The notes under the pieces are model-generated. The model was not told the origin of the DNA. It worked only from the letters and a program-made list of their open reading frames with translations, and did not search any database. Positions 4,897-9,519 of a stretch of 9,519 nucleotides of DNA are shown one piece after another (position 1 is the stretch's first letter; each line of letters starts with the position of its first letter). Source of the stretch: Chloroflexota bacterium (GTDB lineage Bacteria > Chloroflexota > Dehalococcoidia > SAR202 > UBA11138); NCBI GenBank assembly GCA_022566975.1, contig JADFHV010000065.1, positions 1 through 9,519 on the forward strand, given 5' to 3'. The translations under genes were made by a program, and so were the position numbers.

Positions 4897-5889
4897 CTAT
4901 CCCGTCTCATACACCTGGATCCGATGACGGGGGGTCTCCGTCACGTAGAGTCGGCCTTCCACATCCAGCTTCACCGAAGCGGGCCCCCAGAAGTAGGGCT
5001 CGGTCTGGGATGAGACCAGGTACGGGGTGCGAAGGTGGGGAGGCAGGTCCGGTATCAGGTTGGACCTTTCTCGCTCACGCTTCTCCTCGGGGGTGTTGTC
5101 CATATACTCCTGCGCCCACCTGGAGAGAGTGGCCTGGCCTCTGAGCTTCAGCTGGAAGCTGCCGTCTGGCGCCAGGACCTGCACGCGCTCGTTGCCCCAA
5201 TCGGCCACGTATATACGACCCTCGCGGTCGACCGCTACGCTCGAGGGCCGGTTGAACTGTCCGTCACCGTCTCCTGACTCCCCGAAGCTGGCTAGAAACC
5301 GCCCGTCAGGAGCAAATTTCTGAATACGGTCGTTGCGCCAGTCGGCGACGTAGACGTCGCCGTTCGAGTCCAACGTGATGCCCCAGGGCATGTTGAACTG
5401 TCCTTCGGCGTCACCGGGTCCGCCCCATTTAACGAGAACTCGGCCCTCGGGCGTAAACTTCTGAATGCGGCAGTTGTTCTGGTCGGCTACGAACACGTTG
5501 CCGTGGGCGTCGATCGCCAGGCCGGAGGGGCCGTTGAGCTCGCCCACGGAGCTGCCGAAGACTCCCCACTTCGCCAGGAACTTGCCCGATGACTTGAACA
5601 CACTGATCCGATGATGGTACTCATCCGCGACGAAGACCTGGTCCAGGTGGTCCATCGCTACGGCGGTCGGCAGCCTGAACTGCCCGTCCGCATCTCCGTG
5701 GGACCCAATGTCATGCAGGTGCTCTTCGTCCCGGCTGTATACGCTGACACGGGCAAAGGGCGTCCAGCGATTCAAGACGAACAGCCGTCCGTCCTCGCTG
5801 ACCATCGCATCCACCGGACTGGCAAATCCGCGTCCCGTCGGCAGCGTATTCACTATCCCTATGGTCTTGAGGTACCGCAGTGTGAACAT
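4897..5889 (-). CDS. NHL-repeat beta-propeller protein
   Basis: The protein has 330 residues and at least five clear NHL blades with the pattern (P-x-[GAS]-[VIL]-A-[VIL]-D...G.[VI][YF]VAD...[RN].[RI][IV]Q.F.P.G): about 68-100, 115-148, 163-195 and 210-242, with diverged first (about 21-55) and last (about 302-330) blades, so a six-bladed propeller is likely. FGxxGDGDGQF-type linkers join the blades. A charged, Pro-rich insert (about 255-290, with EEKRERERSN) interrupts the last two blades. There is no signal peptide or membrane segment, unusual for a family often found outside the cell or fused to enzymes. NHL propellers bind proteins, RNA or small ligands; some relatives are lyases or lactonases. 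The ligand here cannot be told. No strong Shine-Dalgarno precedes the ATG. It is 144 bp downstream of the methyltransferase, with a small GTCGA-ccc-TCGAC palindrome (5902-5914) upstream that could be an operator. Confidence 0.88.
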   Translation of the reverse strand: MFTLRYLKTIGIVNTLPTGRGFASPVDAMVSEDGRLFVLNRWTPFARVSVYSRDEEHLHDIGSHGDADGQFRLPTAVAMDHLDQVFVADEYHHRISVFKSSGKFLAKWGVFGSSVGELNGPSGLAIDAHGNVFVADQNNCRIQKFTPEGRVLVKWGGPGDAEGQFNMPWGITLDSNGDVYVADWRNDRIQKFAPDGRFLASFGESGDGDGQFNRPSSVAVDREGRIYVADWGNERVQVLAPDGSFQLKLRGQATLSRWAQEYMDNTPEEKRERERSNLIPDLPPHLRTPYLVSSQTEPYFWGPASVKLDVEGRLYVTETPRHRIQVYETG

Positions 5890-6033
5890 GACTCGTTATG
5901 TGTCGACCCTCGACTCTCAACCCCACCCAGGGTTGTTCCCCGTTGACATTGCGAGACATTTCCCGCGCCCTATGCCAGGGCCCTTAACACGCCTATGGGA
6001 CCCCCCGGTCGAGTCGAGGAGACGTGCTTGCTA

Positions 6034-6867
6034 TTAGATTGGTTTGGTAGCCTTGAGCGAGAACAGGAGCGGCACGGACTCCTGGTGGTCCGGTAGCCTC
6101 CACCAGCCGTCCTCGCCTCGTTCCATCATCGGGTAGGCCTGCCACGGGGTGAACGGGAACTCGTGCAGGAACTCTATTCTCAGTCCCGCGGAGATGAGCG
6201 AATTCAGGATGTCGCTTATCGGGTGGACCCACTCGTATGTTGGTGTCTTCAGCAACTCGTCTCCCGCATACGACGGGCCGGGCCCGAACCACATCGGCTG
6301 CGCCGAGTGGAAATAAGGGTAGTCGACGACTTTTAGCTTGGTGACGCCGTCACTGTCGTCGAAAATCCCCCCGAACGGATGGCCGTCCACGATGTAGAAG
6401 GTGCCGCCGGGCCTGAGGAAGTGGGCCGCGACCCGTGCCCACGTGCCGGTGTCGGGGAGCCAGCAGAGTACTCCGTAGGAGGTGAACACGATGTCGTATG
6501 CTGCCCGCTCGTCGAGCGCGTCCGATAGGTCATACACGTTGGACAGCACGAACCTCGCGCCGATATCCAGCTCCCGGCTCAAGGCCCGTGCTAGGTCTAT
6601 GGCCTCTTCGGAGAAGTCCACGCCGGTGACCTTCGCACCGAGCCTGGCCCAGGACATCGTGTCGAGGCCGAAGTGGCACTGGAGGTGCAGCATCGACTTG
6701 CCCGCGACATCGCCCAGCTCTTCCAGCTCGATGGAGCAGAGGCTCGACTTGCCTCCCTTGAAGCCGTCGACGTCGTAGAAGTGTGATCTCGCGTGCACCG
6801 GCACACACTCGTTCCAGTGGCGCCGAATGGCATCCATCGCTTTCTGTACGTCAGGCATCTCGGTCAT
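6034..6867 (-). CDS. Class I SAM-dependent methyltransferase
   Basis: The protein has 277 residues from the ATG at 6865-6867. GGTGA lies eight bases upstream of this ATG; an in-frame GTG at 6879 would add four residues. The Rossmann-fold methyltransferase signature is clear. Numbering from the GTG, motif I is MLHLQCHFGLDT (about 63-74), followed by LGAKVTGVDFSEEAI (80-94), whose acidic Asp contacts the SAM ribose. Motif II/III regions are YDIVFTSYGVLCWL (128-141) and LRPGGTFYIVDGHP (155-168). The C-terminal 100 residues form an insert/cap rich in aromatics (YPYFHSAQPMWFGPG, TYEWVHPISDIL), likely the substrate-binding part, but the substrate is unknown. It is cytoplasmic. It follows the DUF1800 gene by 72 bp on the same strand, so the two may be co-transcribed, though no functional link is evident. 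Confidence 0.88.
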   Translation of the reverse strand: MTEMPDVQKAMDAIRRHWNECVPVHARSHFYDVDGFKGGKSSLCSIELEELGDVAGKSMLHLQCHFGLDTMSWARLGAKVTGVDFSEEAIDLARALSRELDIGARFVLSNVYDLSDALDERAAYDIVFTSYGVLCWLPDTGTWARVAAHFLRPGGTFYIVDGHPFGGIFDDSDGVTKLKVVDYPYFHSAQPMWFGPGPSYAGDELLKTPTYEWVHPISDILNSLISAGLRIEFLHEFPFTPWQAYPMMERGEDGWWRLPDHQESVPLLFSLKATKPI

Positions 6868-6939
6868 TGTCACGTTCACCGTGAGCGGCTTGTGGCTGAT
6901 CCGGCAGACGACCGGCTACGCCTGATAGCAGACCGCTAC

Positions 6940-8373
6940 TCAGGCCAGCTGGTACTCCCTCGTCGACGCGATCAGGCCGAGCAGCTCCGCGACCAGACGC
7001 TCCGCAGCCTCGTCACGCCCTTCCTTCTTGAGAGACACATCGCCGGTCTCCGCCACGTGCTGGACGAGCGCAGACCGGGTCGTCTCGGACGCCGGGATGG
7101 GCCCCATCAGATCGAGGCAGCTATCGACCAGCCTCTCGGGCGAATAGACGCCGCCGTTTTGGCCGCCGAGTCGGTCCAATATGTCTCTAAACCCGGGCCT
7201 GTCGAGGTCGCTCATCTGGGTGGAGGCAAAGTTGACCCTCTGCACCAGCGGGCCGCTGTGAATCCATTCGGTCCCCTCATGCCAGCCCTCAACGGAGGTC
7301 GGGTTCAAGAGGTCCTGGCCCATGTAACCGGCCAGAGTTGCGGTCTCGTTCATTTGGAGACTGGGCTCGCTGATGCCCCCACTGAGCCGGAGGGTCCCCA
7401 CCAACAGCTCCGCCGGGGACTTGATACGGGTGAACCTGGACTCCTTGAACAGGTCGGAGTTGAACAGGGTCCGCAGCATCGAGCGGATATCGTGGTCGCT
7501 CTCGAAGTAGGTGTCGACCAGCATCTCGATGGCGTCCGGGTTCTGCGGAGGAGTATGGGCCCACTGAGGAACGGGCGCCTCGTCGGCGAGGAAGTAGTCG
7601 CAGATGTGCCTGGCGACGAAACGTGCGGTGGCGGGCTGACGGCATATGATGGCTATGACGTCCTCGCCGTCGAATCGGCCTGTCTCGCCCAGGAAGGTCT
7701 TATCTCCGTCGTCATGGTCATCGTCGCGTCGCTCGAAGTGCCATGCGATGCGTCCGTAAGGCCAGATCGAGTTCTTGCGAGCGCGGACGCCCATGTACCC
7801 GGCGTTACCCAGTGTCCAGCCCGTGAAGGCACGGGCGCACTCTTTGATATCCTCCTCGGTGTAGTTGCCGATCCCCATTGAGAACAGCTCAAGCAGCTCC
7901 CGGCCATAGTTTTCGTTGATCGCGCCCCCATGGTTGTAGTCATTGTCGAGCCAGATGATCATGGCGGGGTCCCTGGACAGCTCGACCAGCAGGTTGTCGA
8001 ATCGCCCGAGGCCATGCCGTCGAAAGGTCTCGATCTGGTTGGTAAGGCACATGCCCTGGTCGATCTTCGAGTACCCGGTCGCGAAGATGCTATGCCAGAA
8101 CAGGGCTATCTTCTCCTCCAGAGGTCGTCTGGTCGTGATCATCCGGTACATCCAGTAGGTAGCCGCGCCCCCTATCCGTGACTCTTCGATGTCGACGTGA
8201 TAGCGCCGCAGGATGTCGTCCGGAATGGTCTGCCTGTCGACGACGTCGCTGAGCAACTCCTCCACAGTCGCCTCGTAGCCTTGGGCCACATACTCCTCAA
8301 GCTCGCCTCTCGTCGCGCCAAAGCCGGCGCGACGCATCAGGTGTGCCATCAGCTCGATTTCGCTCTTACTCAT
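6940..8373 (-). CDS. DUF1800 family protein
   Basis: The protein has 477 residues from the ATG at 8371-8373; a TTG directly before it would add one residue. DUF1800 hallmarks are present: HLMRRAGFG near the N-terminus (about 11-19), LEEKIALFWH(S/N)xF (86 onward), NENYGRELLELFSMG (about 153-167), FTGW (183-186), and the C-terminal SPAELLVGTLR and GWHEG blocks. The biochemical role of DUF1800 is not established; it usually lies next to a DUF1501 protein, and both are often exported. No DUF1501 gene adjoins this one inside the window (a methyltransferase follows on one side and a divergent peptidase on the other). No signal peptide is visible at the start used. The start has only a weak GGGGCG-type ribosome-binding region. 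A D/H-rich stretch (RRDDDHDDGDK, about 216-226) may bind metal. Confidence 0.88.
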   Translation of the reverse strand: MSKSEIELMAHLMRRAGFGATRGELEEYVAQGYEATVEELLSDVVDRQTIPDDILRRYHVDIEESRIGGAATYWMYRMITTRRPLEEKIALFWHSIFATGYSKIDQGMCLTNQIETFRRHGLGRFDNLLVELSRDPAMIIWLDNDYNHGGAINENYGRELLELFSMGIGNYTEEDIKECARAFTGWTLGNAGYMGVRARKNSIWPYGRIAWHFERRDDDHDDGDKTFLGETGRFDGEDVIAIICRQPATARFVARHICDYFLADEAPVPQWAHTPPQNPDAIEMLVDTYFESDHDIRSMLRTLFNSDLFKESRFTRIKSPAELLVGTLRLSGGISEPSLQMNETATLAGYMGQDLLNPTSVEGWHEGTEWIHSGPLVQRVNFASTQMSDLDRPGFRDILDRLGGQNGGVYSPERLVDSCLDLMGPIPASETTRSALVQHVAETGDVSLKKEGRDEAAERLVAELLGLIASTREYQLA

Positions 8374-8434
8374 CAAGTCGCCCCGTTCTTCGAATCGAAT
8401 CCCCGCCCGCCGGAGTCGGCAGGGACCGTCGGCT

Positions 8435-8440
8435 ATTTTA
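8435..8440 (-). promoter_or_regulatory. Possible -10 element for the DUF1800 gene
   Basis: On the minus strand TAAAAT (five of six to TATAAT) stands 62 bases upstream of the ATG. The hexamer 17 bases further upstream (TAGCGT) is a poor -35; GTGACT is nearer but spaced only 13. Weak support. Confidence 0.28.
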
Positions 8441-8478
8441 CTCCTAACAGCCTAGTCACGCTACGAGATGAGGTCTCC

Positions 8479-8507
8479 TTGCGGCATGCCGACCGAGGCC
8501 GTAGAAT
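8479..8507 (+). promoter_or_regulatory. Candidate promoter of the M20 peptidase gene
   Basis: TTGCGG (8479-8484) and TAGAAT (8502-8507, five of six to TATAAT) are separated by 17 bases. Transcription would begin near 8514, leaving a leader of about 32 bases before the ATG at 8546. The -35 matches only its TTG. Confidence 0.45.
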
Positions 8508-8545
8508 CAGGCCCACCAGAAGGACCTCTACGAACAGGAGCAAAG

Positions 8546-9519
8546 ATGCCGGTCCTCGACGAGCTGCTCGCCCAGGTCGACGCGTCCGTCGACGATATCC
8601 TGGCTCTCCACCGGGACCTGGTGAGAATCCAGTCGGTCAACACGGGCTTCATGCCGACGGGTAACGAGACCCAGGTGTGCGAGCTCGTTAGCGACTGGCT
8701 GGCCGAGGACGACATACGCTCCGAGATCCTCGGTAGAGACCCCGACCGGGGGAACATCATCGCCAGGATAGAGGGACGGTCCGGCACGGCTGGACTCATG
8801 TTCATGTCTCACACCGACGTGGTGCCGGTGGAGGACGAAAGCAAGTGGAAGTTCCCTCCTTTTGAAGCCACGATTGCCGAGGGTCGAGTGTTTGGCCGCG
8901 GCGCGAACGACTGCAAGGCGCTGCTGGCCGCTCAGATGATGGCGATGCGTCTGCTGAAGCGCGGTGGCATCGAGCTGGAGGACAGCCTGATCCTCGCTTC
9001 GGGGGCAGACGAGGAGCACGGCGGACGCTATGGATTCGGCTGGCTCGCTGAAAACCACCCCGAGAAGCTTGCGGCGCCGTTTGCTGTGAACGAAGGCGGC
9101 GGAGAGCCCATCGAGGCGGCGGCACTCACCTACGTGCTGGGTGTCGGCGAGAAGGGGCGGCTCCAGGTGGAGATCACCGTCAAGGGGACCAGCGCTCACG
9201 CCTCGGTGCCCTGGCAGGGGACCAACGCCATGTACAGGCTGGCCCAGGTCCTGCAACGCATCGAGGCATACGAGCCTCAGCTCGATACCTCCGCGAGCCT
9301 GTTCGAGCACCTGTCCACCTTCGCCATCGAGCACAAGCCCTCTCCCGAAAACATAGAGGAGATCATCGGTGAGGTCGAGCCGGTCAACCCCAGGTTCGCC
9401 TCCGTCCTGCGCGCCCTGTCCAGGATGACGGTCACACCGACGATGGTCGGCGGCGGTATCAAGTCCAACAGCGTGCCGGAGTCCATATCCGTGACCTGCG
9501 ACATCCGGACCCTGCCTCA
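8546..9519 (+). CDS. M20-family metallopeptidase (ArgE/DapE-like), C-terminus off right edge
   Basis: Translation from ATG 8546 runs 324 codons to the edge without a stop. AGGAG (8536-8540) is five bases upstream. The M20 di-zinc ligands and catalytic residues are in order: H89 (with D91) in MSHTDVV, D122 in GRGANDCK, the catalytic Glu156 and metal-ligand Glu157 in SGADEEHGG, and E184 in VNEGGG. GTSAHAS (H218) marks the dimerisation/lid domain start, where the conserved His reaches into the partner's active site. KGRLQVEITVKG is typical of that domain. The last ligand His should lie past the edge. The family hydrolyses amides of small substrates: acylated amino acids, dipeptides or succinyl-diaminopimelate. 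The precise substrate cannot be told here. No signal peptide is seen, so it is cytoplasmic. It is divergent from the DUF1800 gene across a 172-bp region carrying the candidate promoter. Confidence 0.9.
   Translation, partial: MPVLDELLAQVDASVDDILALHRDLVRIQSVNTGFMPTGNETQVCELVSDWLAEDDIRSEILGRDPDRGNIIARIEGRSGTAGLMFMSHTDVVPVEDESKWKFPPFEATIAEGRVFGRGANDCKALLAAQMMAMRLLKRGGIELEDSLILASGADEEHGGRYGFGWLAENHPEKLAAPFAVNEGGGEPIEAAALTYVLGVGEKGRLQVEITVKGTSAHASVPWQGTNAMYRLAQVLQRIEAYEPQLDTSASLFEHLSTFAIEHKPSPENIEEIIGEVEPVNPRFASVLRALSRMTVTPTMVGGGIKSNSVPESISVTCDIRTLP

Noticed and set aside
6793..7881. 362-codon open frame on the plus strand, antisense to the DUF1800 and methyltransferase genes
   Set aside because: Both genes on the other strand have clear family motifs through this whole stretch. 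The antisense translation has no recognisable domain and is a typical shadow frame in G+C-rich DNA.
8528..9334. 268-codon minus-strand frame opposite the M20 peptidase
   Set aside because: The plus-strand frame contains every expected M20 motif in order; the minus frame shows none of any family.

Overview
The window is mostly G+C-rich bacterial chromosome (68% over 421-520 by hand count) with compact, mainly catabolic or hydrolytic genes. The mix is a HpcH/HpaI aldolase remnant, an amidohydrolase, a benzoylformate-decarboxylase-like ThDP enzyme, an NHL beta-propeller protein, a DUF1800 protein and an M20 metallopeptidase, with intergenic GAATGAC-type and GGGCGGGTTT-type palindromic repeats. 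This reminds me of uncultured Chloroflexota (Dehalococcoidia/SAR202-like) genomes. That is a low-confidence inference from gene content; no rRNA or other marker gene is present.

Layout. Positions 1-223 (minus) hold the N-terminus of a calcineurin-like metallophosphoesterase that runs off the left edge. Its upstream region is A+T-rich (39% G+C over 121-320). At about 320-335 composition jumps and the sequence enters the middle of a HpcH/HpaI aldolase gene whose first half is missing, so this looks like the edge of an inserted or rearranged segment. On the plus strand follow the aldolase remnant (to 686), an amidohydrolase (703-1836) with an apparently depleted metal site, a cluster of stem-loops (1891-2026) and a ThDP-dependent decarboxylase-like enzyme (2065-3735). 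A structured gap of about 110 bp then separates this plus-strand block from a run of four minus-strand genes: lipoprotein (3850-4404), NHL-repeat protein (4897-5889), SAM methyltransferase (6034-6867) and DUF1800 protein (6940-8373). The 4405-4896 gap holds decayed interspersed repeats and a possible terminator. A divergent 172-bp promoter region separates the DUF1800 gene from an M20 peptidase gene (8546 onward) that runs off the right edge.

How the genes may work together. The aldolase, amidohydrolase and ThDP enzyme are co-directional, and each family acts on small organic acids or amides (aldol cleavage of hydroxy-oxo acids, hydrolysis, decarboxylation of 2-oxo acids). A shared catabolic role is plausible but unproven, and the aldolase copy here should be non-functional. 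The minus-strand genes do not form a recognisable pathway. The best candidate for something unusual is the left-edge phosphoesterase with its A+T-rich flank and the junction it makes with the broken aldolase. Whether it belongs to a larger defence or mobile island cannot be decided from 223 bases.
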